From the IMG/VR virus record IMGVR_UViG_3300011115_000901, positions 1 through 26,561 of that record: DNA of 26,561 nucleotides. One strand, written 5' to 3'. The notes under the pieces are model-generated. The model worked only from the letters and a program-made list of their open reading frames with translations. It had not been told where the DNA came from and searched no databases. Origin of the DNA: a virus. Shown in pieces: positions 15,477-21,853 of this stretch. Every line of letters starts with the position of its first letter. Within the stretch, counting starts at the first letter, position 1. Made by a program: the position numbers and the translations under genes.

Positions 15477-15977
15477 TTACTTGCGAGCTGCCCAGGGTGC
15501 GGCTGATGCTACCTTGCCGGTCGCAAAGCCTGCCGGTGCGGCAGGTTTGGCTTTCGGCGCCGGTTTGCTTGCCGCAGGCGATCCGTCTGCCTGTGCGTAA
15601 CCCTTGATCCGATTGGTCTGCTGCCCGGACATCGGGTTGAGCTCCTGAATCACATCGACGATGAGGGGGCGGTCGTGCAGCTCCTCGGAGTCGGCCGGCG
15701 TGATGATGCCGACGCAGTGACAGATGGCCGACAGCTCGCGCTCGGCAATGCCCACCGCGGTTGCGTTGGGGTTGACCAGGTTAAGCCTAGACCAGAGCTT
15801 GCGCCCGTCGTGCTGGCCATCAATGACGGAGAAGGTCAGCTGCAAATACTGGCCGGTTCCGGCTTTGGTGTCTTTCATCTCCGAATCCGTAATGATGACT
15901 TCGTAACGTCCCGGCGGCAGGGCGTCGAATGACTGTTGCGGTTCTACTGCTGAAGCGTCAAAATTTAAAGAGGCCAT
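15477..15977 (-). CDS. DUF669-family recombination-associated protein
   Basis: A 166-residue protein starting 3 bases after the ATPase gene ends, with AAAGGAAAA before it. The N-terminal 115 residues match the DUF669 pattern: L-P-P-G-R-Y-E-V-I-I-T-D-S-E-M-K, then Y-L-Q-L-T-F-S-V-I-D-G, G-R-K-L-W-S-R-L-N-L and N-A-T-A-V-G-I-A. The rest is an Ala/Pro/Lys tail ending A-A-P-W-A-A-R-K, reminiscent of the disordered tails of single-stranded DNA-binding proteins. Proteins of this family commonly sit beside Sak4-like ATPases and are thought to bind single-stranded DNA for annealing. That role is inferred. Confidence 0.78.
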   Translation of the reverse strand: MASLNFDASAVEPQQSFDALPPGRYEVIITDSEMKDTKAGTGQYLQLTFSVIDGQHDGRKLWSRLNLVNPNATAVGIAERELSAICHCVGIITPADSEELHDRPLIVDVIQELNPMSGQQTNRIKGYAQADGSPAASKPAPKAKPAAPAGFATGKVASAAPWAARK

Positions 15978-15979
15978 GA

Positions 15980-16747
15980 TTATTTTCCTTTAGGTTGGGT
16001 TTTTTTTACTGCGGGTGCTGCGGTGGTCATCATTGCGTCTGCCAATTGTGACCAGTCAAGCGGCAGTGAATCGGGCAAGCTGTAGCGGTTCTTAGCAAGG
16101 TAGGCCGGCTTCTCCGACGTATATAACAAGCGTTCGCCGGTCGATATGCCGCGGCTGACTTTGTTGTTGAAGCCTACGTCTGACGATTTGACGATCGTCT
16201 TGTAATTGGCGAAGCCCACAATATCGCACCATTCCTGCACCAGGGCGCTGCTGCGCGCTTGCAGCTTGGGTTGATACCTTTCGTAAGGTTCAACCTCAGG
16301 GCTGTCGAAACGCTTGATCTCGCAGTGTGCAAGTAAGATGCTAGCCATACCTTTAGCACGCAAGGCGGTCAGATCCTCCAGCACTTTGCGCCAGAGATCC
16401 GCGGCAATCACGGCTCCCTTGCCGTATGCAAGGTCTTTTGCCTCGTATTGGCTGTTGATTTGCTCCCATATCAGATTGTCCAGCCAGTCTAGCGAGTCAA
16501 TCACGACGGTCTGGAAGTCGTGCTCTCCCTTGAGAGATGCCAGTGCCTCCTGCACATCTTTGTAAGACTTGGCGACCGGGAAGTGGTCAACCTCAAGGCG
16601 CCCAAGCCCGTCTTCGGTCAGGATGAAGATCGGGTTAGGGGCGCTGGCGCCGAACGTGGTCTTGCCCAGCCCATGAGGGCCGTAGACCATGATGCGGGGA
16701 GGCGCTAGTGTGGTATTGCGGGATATTGCCTGTAAATTTATAGCCAT
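15980..16747 (-). CDS. Sak4-type RecA-like ATPase / recombinase
   Basis: A 255-residue protein from the ATG at 16747, which has GGAGGA six bases upstream. A longer frame to 16819 overlaps a small gene and lacks such a site. The Walker A motif is G-P-H-G-L-G-K-T (23-30). F-Q-T-V-V-I-D-S-L-D-W gives Walker B, and I-L-L-A-H-C-E-I-K is a sensor-like strand. The short RecA core followed by a C-terminal extension is typical of Sak4, a phage single-strand annealing ATPase that works with a single-strand binding protein. The DUF669 protein and the Cas4-like nuclease downstream complete the module. Confidence 0.8.
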   Translation of the reverse strand: MAINLQAISRNTTLAPPRIMVYGPHGLGKTTFGASAPNPIFILTEDGLGRLEVDHFPVAKSYKDVQEALASLKGEHDFQTVVIDSLDWLDNLIWEQINSQYEAKDLAYGKGAVIAADLWRKVLEDLTALRAKGMASILLAHCEIKRFDSPEVEPYERYQPKLQARSSALVQEWCDIVGFANYKTIVKSSDVGFNNKVSRGISTGERLLYTSEKPAYLAKNRYSLPDSLPLDWSQLADAMMTTAAPAVKKTQPKGK

Positions 16748-16758
16748 AAATCCTCCGA

Positions 16759-16851
16759 TTAAATACTGAACAACAAAACGATAAATACCCAAAATGCCGC
16801 TAGTGTTGCTGCGGCGCACGCGGCGGCGCCGGTGATTTCGAGAAAGTTCAT
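16759..16851 (-). CDS. Small membrane protein (30 aa)
   Basis: The ORF gives M-N-F-L-E-I-T-G-A-A-A-C, then L-A-A-F-W-V-F-I-V-L-L-F, a single membrane helix at the C-terminus. Its ATG overlaps the upstream stop as ATGA (16851-16848), and its TAA falls 6 bases before the GGAGGA site of the ATPase gene. The spacing makes it a real translated leader-like cistron rather than chance. Function unknown. Confidence 0.5.
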   Translation of the reverse strand: MNFLEITGAAACAAATLAAFWVFIVLLFSI

Positions 16852-17225
16852 TCTTCGCTCGCGTCTGCGATTTCTTGCGCCAGTTCTTCTACAAGGTCGG
16901 TGTCGATATAGTGCTTCTTGAGCATTTCCTGCACCTGATCGTAAAGGCGGCCGACGCGTGCTTGCAGTGTGTTTTTGTCAGTGCTCAATACTGCGACCAC
17001 CAGCTCAAATGCGAAACTGGTATCCAAGTGCTCGGCAACGAACTCGTAGAGGTCTACCTGCGCCCGGCCGCTGCGCGGGAAACGGCCGTAGTCCATAACT
17101 TCTTCAACTATGTCGGTAAGCGCGTCGGCGCGGTCGCGCTCGGTGACTTCTGCTTGCTTGCGGCTTAGCGGGTAGCAACGGGGGCAGTCCTCGCTCCCGC
17201 AGTTGCAGCGTTCGGGGGCGGTCAT
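16848..17225 (-). CDS. Hypothetical protein with N-terminal Cys cluster
   Basis: A 125-residue protein coupled upstream by ATGA at 17225-17222. Residues 7-17 read C-N-C-G-S-E-D-C-P-R-C, a dense Cys cluster that could bind zinc. The remainder is acidic and helical (L-T-D-I-V-E-E-V-M-D-Y, E-L-V-V-A-V-L-S-T-D, L-V-E-E-L-A-Q-E-I-A-D). No domain is recognised. It lies upstream of the recombination genes. Confidence 0.6.
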   Translation of the reverse strand: MTAPERCNCGSEDCPRCYPLSRKQAEVTERDRADALTDIVEEVMDYGRFPRSGRAQVDLYEFVAEHLDTSFAFELVVAVLSTDKNTLQARVGRLYDQVQEMLKKHYIDTDLVEELAQEIADASEE

Positions 17226-17641
17226 GCTGCCACCGCTAACGGGGCGACCGCTTGCACCGAAAACTGGGCCGTAAATTTGCTAACTGCAATGTCGCGTTGT
17301 GCAGGGGTCAAGCTTAATTGATCTTTGCTTGCGTTGCCCCAGTTTTGAAATTTGTTTACAGCAATCAAAAACCAATCAGCCGATCCGCGCTCAATGTGAT
17401 AGCTGTTTACGATCCTGTTGTATTTGTAAGCGGTCGGCACATTGCCGCCGGACATGCCGCAGGCGGTTGCACCGCTGCGGTCTTTTTTGGCGATGCTGAA
17501 TTTGTTGAGCCGCACTTCCATGACCTCAGCAAGATCAAAAATGTTTTGTGCGCTGGCGGTATGTGCGATCGACTTGCCGTTAATTTTTTCCAAAAGGGCG
17601 TGGATTTTGAGGCGGTTTGCTTCTGTGATTTTGATTTTCAT
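17222..17641 (-). CDS. Conserved hypothetical phage protein
   Basis: A 139-residue protein with GGAG eleven bases before the start. It reads M-K-I-K-I-T-E-A-N, then I-F-D-L-A-E-V-M-E, V-P-T-A-Y-K-Y-N-R, E-R-G-S-A-D-W-F-L-I-A-V and a terminal S-L-T-P-A-Q-R-D-I-A. I recall similar proteins at the same place in other proteobacterial phages, where they have no assigned function. It is the second gene from the leftward promoter, so an early role in host takeover is plausible but unproven. Confidence 0.65.
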   Translation of the reverse strand: MKIKITEANRLKIHALLEKINGKSIAHTASAQNIFDLAEVMEVRLNKFSIAKKDRSGATACGMSGGNVPTAYKYNRIVNSYHIERGSADWFLIAVNKFQNWGNASKDQLSLTPAQRDIAVSKFTAQFSVQAVAPLAVAA

Positions 17642-17659
17642 TTCTGACTCCGTTTTGTT

Positions 17660-17676
17660 GCCAGACTCGCTCTGGC
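17660..17676. other. Short inverted repeat in early leader
   Basis: GCCAGA and TCTGGC face each other around a five-base loop, in the untranslated stretch between the first and second leftward genes, 18 bases before the start at 17641. It is small and could be chance. Confidence 0.25.
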
Positions 17677-17716
17677 TGCGTATTCCGGAAACCCCGCGTG
17701 GGCAGGGTCAGGGGAA

Positions 17717-17854
17717 TCAGTCCAGAGTAGCCAAGTGTTCTTGAAAACTTTCCCATTCAAACGCTTTGTTTACTTTGTAACCGTCTGCTTTTGCCTCTGC
17801 TTTTAATTCTGCGTAGTAGGCTTCAAATTCTTTTTTCATTTCTGCTTTGCTCAT
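17717..17854 (-). CDS. Small charged protein, first gene of the leftward operon (45 aa)
   Basis: The frame encodes M-S-K-A-E-M-K-K-E-F-E-A-Y-Y, A-E-A-K-A-D-G-Y-K and a final L-A-T-L-D, an almost entirely helical, Lys/Glu-rich protein. A strong AAGGAGA site lies 7 bases before the ATG. The leader from the promoter at 17901-17928 is only about 40 bases, so this would be among the earliest and most highly made proteins. No homologue is recognised. Confidence 0.6.
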   Translation of the reverse strand: MSKAEMKKEFEAYYAELKAEAKADGYKVNKAFEWESFQEHLATLD

Positions 17855-17879
17855 TTTGTTTCTCCTTGTAAATGTTTGT

Positions 17880-17908
17880 TTGCAACTCGGTATGGAAGTG
17901 ATTATAAT
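17880..17908 (+). promoter_or_regulatory. Rightward early promoter (to the cro-like gene)
   Basis: TTGCAA at 17880-17885, a 17-base spacer, and a perfect TATAAT at 17903-17908. The start would fall near 17915, leaving a leader of about 60 bases before the cro-like gene. The -10 box lies inside the palindrome GATTATAATC (17900-17909), which also supplies the leftward -10. Confidence 0.65.
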
Positions 17909-17928
17909 CAGGCCGTATCAATTTGCAA
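17901..17928 (-). promoter_or_regulatory. Leftward early promoter
   Basis: Read leftward, TTGCAA at 17928-17923, a 16-base spacer and TATAAT at 17906-17901. It shares its -10 with the rightward promoter, so RNA polymerase cannot occupy both at once. It would drive the operon starting at 17854. Confidence 0.62.
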
Positions 17929-17976
17929 CAGTTATTTGCAAGTATTTTAATGTTTAACTAAATCAAAGGGTTAGCA

Positions 17977-18153
17977 ATGCTTAAATCAGACGTTATTGCG
18001 TATTATGGGGGCGTTCGGGCGGTTGCCGAGGCGCTAAAACTGAGCACGCAGGCTGTCACCGCGTGGAAAGCGGTCATTCCGGAGGTCAATGCCTGGCGCA
18101 TTTTCTCGCTGACAAAAGGCGAGCTCACAATTGACCAGGCGCTCTATGCTTGA
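17977..18153 (+). CDS. Cro-like repressor (Cro_II type)
   Basis: A 58-residue protein too short for many gene callers, with AAGGG just upstream. It reads M-L-K-S-D-V-I-A-Y-Y-G-G-V, V-A-E-A-L-K-L-S-T-Q-A-V-T-A-W and I-P-E-V-N-A-W-R-I. The helix-turn-helix spans about residues 11-33. This is the size and pattern of phage Cro proteins in which D-V-I-x-x-F/Y-G-G opens the domain. It lies just downstream of the divergent promoters and their TTTGCAA sites, as expected for a regulator of the early switch. No CI-type gene with a peptidase domain is visible in the window. Confidence 0.82.
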   Translation: MLKSDVIAYYGGVRAVAEALKLSTQAVTAWKAVIPEVNAWRIFSLTKGELTIDQALYA

Positions 18154-18517
18154 TCTCAAAGACCAGTTCGCGCTGGCGGCGATGGCTGCACTTTTGCAGC
18201 GCACATCAAACTCATCACCACACTATGCCGATGTCGCAAACAGCGCGTGGCAATGTGCGGAATTTATGATGAGTGAAAGACAAAAACGAATGGACATAGC
18301 TGCGCTCAACGAGCGACGAAACAACAGCGACATGCGAACTCTGAAGCTATCAACGCGGCTGCACTACGCCCTGTTGTCCGAGGATTTGTATACCATTGCC
18401 GACATTTGCGCCTACAGCGAAAACGAGATTTTGAGGATCCCAAATATTGGTCGCACACAATTAAATCATTTGAAAGAAGCTCTGGCTGCGGTCGGAGAAA
18501 CATTGGCGACGGCGTGA
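18146..18517 (+). CDS. Protein with RNA polymerase alpha-CTD-like domain
   Basis: A 123-residue protein. The ATG at 18146 overlaps the cro-like stop by 8 bases. An earlier in-frame ATG at 18131 lies deeper in that gene. Residues 1-50 form a small helical domain (M-L-D-L-K-D-Q-F-A-L-A-A-M). Residues about 66-120 align without gaps to the C-terminal domain of bacterial RNA polymerase alpha: L-S-T-R-L-H, I-A-D-I-C, S-E-N-E-I-L-R-I-P-N-I-G and L-N-H-L-K-E-A-L. R71 falls on the alpha DNA-contact residue R265 and G102 on G296, but N268, C269, K298, S299 and E302 are replaced. It could mimic or compete with alpha at UP elements or activators. That role is inference. Confidence 0.7.
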   Translation: MLDLKDQFALAAMAALLQRTSNSSPHYADVANSAWQCAEFMMSERQKRMDIAALNERRNNSDMRTLKLSTRLHYALLSEDLYTIADICAYSENEILRIPNIGRTQLNHLKEALAAVGETLATA

Positions 18518-19266
18518 ATGAGCTGGCTCTTTTCGCGGGCGCTGGTGGAGGCATACTCGGGGGAAAGCTGCTCGGATGGCGAACCGTTTGTGCAGTCGAA
18601 TGGGAACCCTACCCAGCAAGCGTACTTGTCGCAAGACAGAATGACGGCCTTCTCCCGGCTTTCCCGATTTGGGATGACGTTCGCACTTTTGACGGAAGGC
18701 CGTGGCGAGGAATTGTTGACGTTGTATCTGGCGGGTTTCCCTGTCAAGACATCAGCGCAGCAGGACACGGCGCCGGTATCTCCGGCAGTCGATCAGGACT
18801 CTGGTCGGAAATGGCAAGGATTATTGGGGAAGTACGACCACGTTACGCGTTCGTGGAAAACAGCCCAATGCTCACTTCTCGCGGACTTGGAACAGTGCTT
18901 GGAGATTTGGCCGCGCTGGGGTTTGATGCGCGATGGGGTGTCGTATCAGCAGCAGACGTTGGTGCGCCACATCTCAGAGAACGAATCTGGATTGTGGGCC
19001 ACGCCAATGATGTCGGATTGGAAGCTGGATTGCACGTTACCCGCAATTTATCGGAGGATGGAAGGAGGGCGGCATCCGATATTCCCAACACCGACAACGG
19101 GCGGTGGGGGCGGCGAGAGATCAGCGGAGAGGGCGGGAACGGGCGATTTGAATTTCATGGCGAGGACAAACAAATGGCCGACGCCAAGACTGAACGATTA
19201 CAAGGGGGAAGGGCAGCAGATGATACGCAAGGACGGGAAATCACGGATGGATCAGCTGTGCTTTAA
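18514..19266 (+). CDS. DNA (cytosine-5) methyltransferase
   Basis: A 250-residue protein from a GTG at 18514 that overlaps the upstream stop as GTGA. The frame is open further up, but motif I starts only at residue 4. L-A-L-F-A-G-A-G-G is motif I (SAM binding), V-E-W-E follows, V-S-G-G-F-P-C-Q-D-I carries the catalytic Cys (C77), F-V-E-N-S-P is the ENV motif in its ENS form, and R-E-R-I-W-I-V is motif VIII. The tail is polar and resembles a target-recognition region. Motifs IX and X are not seen, so it is shorter than the usual 300-400 residues. A second ORF covers the same DNA in another frame. Confidence 0.78.
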   Translation: MNELALFAGAGGGILGGKLLGWRTVCAVEWEPYPASVLVARQNDGLLPAFPIWDDVRTFDGRPWRGIVDVVSGGFPCQDISAAGHGAGISGSRSGLWSEMARIIGEVRPRYAFVENSPMLTSRGLGTVLGDLAALGFDARWGVVSAADVGAPHLRERIWIVGHANDVGLEAGLHVTRNLSEDGRRAASDIPNTDNGRWGRREISGEGGNGRFEFHGEDKQMADAKTERLQGGRAADDTQGREITDGSAVL

Positions 19267-19405
19267 CGTGGAATCTCAAGAAACTGGCCGCCTGAACCCG
19301 ACGTGGGTAGAGTGGCTAATGGGGTGGCCGCTAGAGTGGACAGACTTAAAGCCATTGGAAACGGACAAGTGCCAAGAGTGGCAGCAACAGCATTCAAACT
19401 TCTAG
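18518..19405 (+). CDS. Overlapping-frame ORF with methyltransferase-like C-terminus
   Basis: A 295-residue frame starting two bases after the stop of the alpha-CTD-like gene. It shares 749 bases with the methyltransferase in a +1 frame, then continues alone to 19405. It reads S-W-L-F-S-R-A-L-V-E-A-Y, F-S-R-L-S-R-F-G-M-T, L-L-G-K-Y-D and W-P-R-W-G-L-M-R-D-G. Three (W/F)-x-T-P units follow near residues 160, 189 and 220, then L-N-P-T-W-V-E-W-L-M-G-W-P. I recall this family from other phages, and the NPTWVEWLMG block also ends many phage cytosine methyltransferases. It is either a true overlapping gene or the downstream part of a frameshifted enzyme. Confidence 0.6.
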   Translation: MSWLFSRALVEAYSGESCSDGEPFVQSNGNPTQQAYLSQDRMTAFSRLSRFGMTFALLTEGRGEELLTLYLAGFPVKTSAQQDTAPVSPAVDQDSGRKWQGLLGKYDHVTRSWKTAQCSLLADLEQCLEIWPRWGLMRDGVSYQQQTLVRHISENESGLWATPMMSDWKLDCTLPAIYRRMEGGRHPIFPTPTTGGGGGERSAERAGTGDLNFMARTNKWPTPRLNDYKGEGQQMIRKDGKSRMDQLCFNVESQETGRLNPTWVEWLMGWPLEWTDLKPLETDKCQEWQQQHSNF

Positions 19406-19418
19406 CGGGGAAATTCTA

Positions 19419-19577
19419 ATGCACCACAAAACAAAAATACCATTTTCAGTAGTGCAGGAGGCTAGGCACCAGCGGCAGAGGTTCGGCAGGGCGTATAGCG
19501 TGATTGCTGCGTTTTACGATGTCAGCATGTGGACCGTTCGAGACTGGTGCGAGTATCGGACGAGGATTACGCGATGA
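19419..19577 (+). CDS. Small HTH DNA-binding protein (52 aa)
   Basis: The ORF gives M-H-H-K-T-K-I-P-F-S, then Y-S-V-I-A-A-F-Y-D-V-S-M-W-T-V-R-D-W-C and Y-R-T-R. The second block is a helix-turn-helix of the kind found in small phage regulators. The stop overlaps the primase start as ATGA (19574-19577), so the two are coupled. Too short for most gene callers. Confidence 0.6.
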   Translation: MHHKTKIPFSVVQEARHQRQRFGRAYSVIAAFYDVSMWTVRDWCEYRTRITR

Positions 19578-21667
19578 AAGAGAATGATCCCGTAGTTGAG
19601 TTGCATCCTAAAGTCCTACTGGATGCCGCACTGAAATACGCGCTCCGCGGCTTTCGCGTCCTGCCGCTTAACAGCATCCGCGCAGGCGTGTGCACCTGCG
19701 GCGACACCGACTGCCGGTCGCCGGGCAAGCATCCGCTGACTGCTCACGGTGCGACCGAGGCCAGCAGTGACGAGATGACGATTCGTGGCTGGTGGAGCAA
19801 GTGGCCTACCGCCAACATCGGGCTGGCTATGGGTGACGCAGGTTGCGTGGCGCTCGATGTCGACACGCGCAACATGGGGCATCTGTCGTGGGATGCGCTG
19901 ATACATGCTAACGGGGCGTTGCCGGAGACTCCCACACAGCGCAGCGGGAACGGGTGGCACTATCTGGTCAGGATAGATGCCGAGGCTGTAAAACGCTGTC
20001 GTGGCAAGCTAGCGCCGGGTATTGACGTTAAGGCCAACGGCTATATCGTGGCAGAACCCAGCATCCACCATTCGGGGCGCCGGTATGCCTGGGACGACGG
20101 GCTTGATCTGCTGGCCGGGTTCACGCCGGCGCGGGCGCCCGTCTGGTTGGAACGAATGCTCATGGAACCAGCCGACACAGGGGCGGCGCCGAGTTTTCCC
20201 AATCTAGGCAATTACACCCTGCCGGTGCAGCTGGCCGAGGCCGCAGACGCTTTGACGGTGCTCGATGCCGAGGACTATCACCAGTGGATTGAGGCCGGCA
20301 TGGCATTGCACGCGACCGGGCTGGGCGACCTGGCGTATCAGGTTTGGGTTGAATGGTCTGGCCAGTCGGGCAAGTTTGACCACAAGGTGCAGCGGTCAAA
20401 GTGGCTGTCCTTTTCAACCAAGCGGGCAGCCGGCGTGACGATTAAAACCCTATTTTCCCGCGCACAGGCGGCAGGATGGAAAAACCCTATGTCTGGCACC
20501 AGCTCGGCAACACCAGAACCGGAAGTTACAATTTCCGACCTTGAAAAGCAATTATTGGCTTTTAATGCCTTTGCCGACCCATTTACGCCGATAGCGCATT
20601 TCGTCGACCGCTGGATCCCGCACAACGAAGTGACATTGTTTGCCGGCCATGGCGGCAGCGGTAAATCCTATGTGGCCATGTCCCTAGCCATCCACGTTGC
20701 GCTAGGGCGCCCGTTCTGCGGTCTGGATACCGTGGCCGCATCTGTCCTGTTCTTCAGCGGCGAGGACGGCGCACAGGTCATTCTGCGACGCTTCCATAGT
20801 CTATGTAAGTCGCTGTCCGTGGATCCGGCCGAGCTGGACGGCAAGCTGCTGCTCCTGGACGCATCCGATATTGACCCGGCGCTGCACCGCGACGCCCGCG
20901 GAGTGACAGAAACCAAGCTACTCGGCGCCCTGTCCGATCTGGTCGCCAAGCGCAATATCGGGCTGGTGGTAATCGATAACGCTTCTGACACCTTTGACGA
21001 CGACGAGATCAAACGCGCTCGCGTGCGCCAGTTCGTCCGGTCCCTGCGCTCGCGCATTGCCCGGCCTAATCGCGCTGTTCTGCTTCTGGCCCACGTTAAC
21101 AAGGTTTCAGCCATTTCTGGTCGTGAGGCTGGAAAAGAGGATTATTCCGGTTCCACTGCCTGGCACAACTCGGTGCGCTCGCGCTTGTCGCTCAACGTCG
21201 AAAAGGACGAAAACCTGATGACCATTGAGCACCAGAAGGCAAATCTAGGGCCGCGGGCAAAGCCGGTGCGCCTGCGCTGGCACGATGGCGTGCCGCTTCA
21301 AGACGGCACATTTACGGATGCTGGCGCCGCAGCTGCCGCTGAGTTCGTATCTGCCGAACGCGTGCGCGCCAATAATGCAGCAAAGGGCATACTGGTTTCT
21401 ATGCTTCAGGATTTTAATAATAGAGGCGAAACCGTTACCACTTCCAATACCGGCGGCTTCTCGGTTTGGCATCTTTTAAGCAAGCGCGCAGGCTTTCCCA
21501 AAAGCGTTAAATCGGCATCAGACCTGATGGATCTGCTGGCCGAATTACAGGCCGAGGGACGGATATATAGGTCGGTTTTTCGCACCAAAGACCGTAAAAT
21601 GCGTGAGGTGTTTGTAGCCGGAAGTGCGCCAATGCCGGAAGAAAACGACCATAAGGAGGGTAATTGA
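19574..21667 (+). CDS. Primase-polymerase / RepA-like helicase fusion
   Basis: A 697-residue protein. ATG 19574 overlaps the small HTH gene as ATGA, better than the in-frame ATG 45 bases earlier. Residues about 15-200 are a bifunctional primase-polymerase domain: a Cys/His segment (C-T-C-G-D-T-D-C), A-L-D-V-D with D95 and D97, and S-G-N-G-W-H-Y. Residues about 220-305 look like a PriCT domain. The helicase domain starts near 335 with Walker A G-H-G-G-S-G-K-S (358-365), F-F-S-G-E-D-G and L-V-V-I-D-N. A winged-helix-like end follows. It would start and unwind replication forks alone, as in phages lacking separate primase and helicase genes. An iteron cluster follows directly. Confidence 0.85.
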   Translation: MKENDPVVELHPKVLLDAALKYALRGFRVLPLNSIRAGVCTCGDTDCRSPGKHPLTAHGATEASSDEMTIRGWWSKWPTANIGLAMGDAGCVALDVDTRNMGHLSWDALIHANGALPETPTQRSGNGWHYLVRIDAEAVKRCRGKLAPGIDVKANGYIVAEPSIHHSGRRYAWDDGLDLLAGFTPARAPVWLERMLMEPADTGAAPSFPNLGNYTLPVQLAEAADALTVLDAEDYHQWIEAGMALHATGLGDLAYQVWVEWSGQSGKFDHKVQRSKWLSFSTKRAAGVTIKTLFSRAQAAGWKNPMSGTSSATPEPEVTISDLEKQLLAFNAFADPFTPIAHFVDRWIPHNEVTLFAGHGGSGKSYVAMSLAIHVALGRPFCGLDTVAASVLFFSGEDGAQVILRRFHSLCKSLSVDPAELDGKLLLLDASDIDPALHRDARGVTETKLLGALSDLVAKRNIGLVVIDNASDTFDDDEIKRARVRQFVRSLRSRIARPNRAVLLLAHVNKVSAISGREAGKEDYSGSTAWHNSVRSRLSLNVEKDENLMTIEHQKANLGPRAKPVRLRWHDGVPLQDGTFTDAGAAAAAEFVSAERVRANNAAKGILVSMLQDFNNRGETVTTSNTGGFSVWHLLSKRAGFPKSVKSASDLMDLLAELQAEGRIYRSVFRTKDRKMREVFVAGSAPMPEENDHKEGN

Positions 21668-21689
21668 TATGTTAGTGAACGCTAACATA
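21668..21689. repeat. Perfect inverted repeat at the start of the origin-like region
   Basis: TATGTTAG and CTAACATA flank a six-base spacer, immediately after the primase stop codon. It could be a stem in the transcript or a protein-binding site near the suspected origin. Confidence 0.5.
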
Positions 21690-21834
21690 AGTGCGCCAAA
21701 TAGGCCAAAAAGTGCGCCGCGCTCCTCCCCCCATACCCCCCCGCCGCGCTTCGGCGCATTGGCGCACCGGCTGCGGCGATGTGCGCTAATGTTAAGATGG
21801 CGCGCATTGGCGCGCATTGGCGCGCATTGGCGCA
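21689..21834. other. Possible replication origin with iterons
   Basis: The gap of 186 bases after the primase gene holds no gene. AAGTGCGCC occurs at 21689-21697 and 21710-21718 (and inside the primase end at 21622-21630). Its inverse core GGCGCAC lies at 21761-21767. At 21798-21834 the ten-base unit TGGCGCGCAT is repeated three times perfectly, with a partial fourth. The period is one helical turn, the usual form of initiator-binding iterons, and AAAATAACTAA follows. A C-rich stretch lies at 21725-21744. Confidence 0.5.
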
Positions 21835-21853
21835 AAATAACTAAGGAATTACC

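Larger units (their letters stand above)
17879..17941. repeat. Three TTTGCAA operator-like sites
   Basis: TTTGCAA occurs at 17879-17885, 17922-17928 and 17935-17941, all in the same orientation. Its core TTGCAA is itself palindromic. The first lies on the -35 box of the rightward promoter and the second on the -35 box of the leftward promoter. The third is 13 bases beyond. A repressor such as the adjacent Cro-like protein is the obvious candidate ligand, which is inference. Confidence 0.5.

Noticed and set aside
14492-15506. Plus-strand ORFs opposite the Cas4-like nuclease
   Set aside because: The minus frame carries complete nuclease motifs; these are antisense shadows.
18406-18513. Longer methyltransferase with an ATG start at 18406
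   Set aside because: The added residues lie within the alpha-CTD-like gene in another frame and match nothing; GTG at 18514 gives GTGA coupling and begins just before motif I.
21725-21744. G-quadruplex on the minus strand
   Set aside because: Only two long G runs exist, so a standard four-run quadruplex would need to split them; not well supported.
21798-21834. CRISPR-like or microsatellite array
   Set aside because: The repeats are ten bases with no spacers; iterons explain them better.
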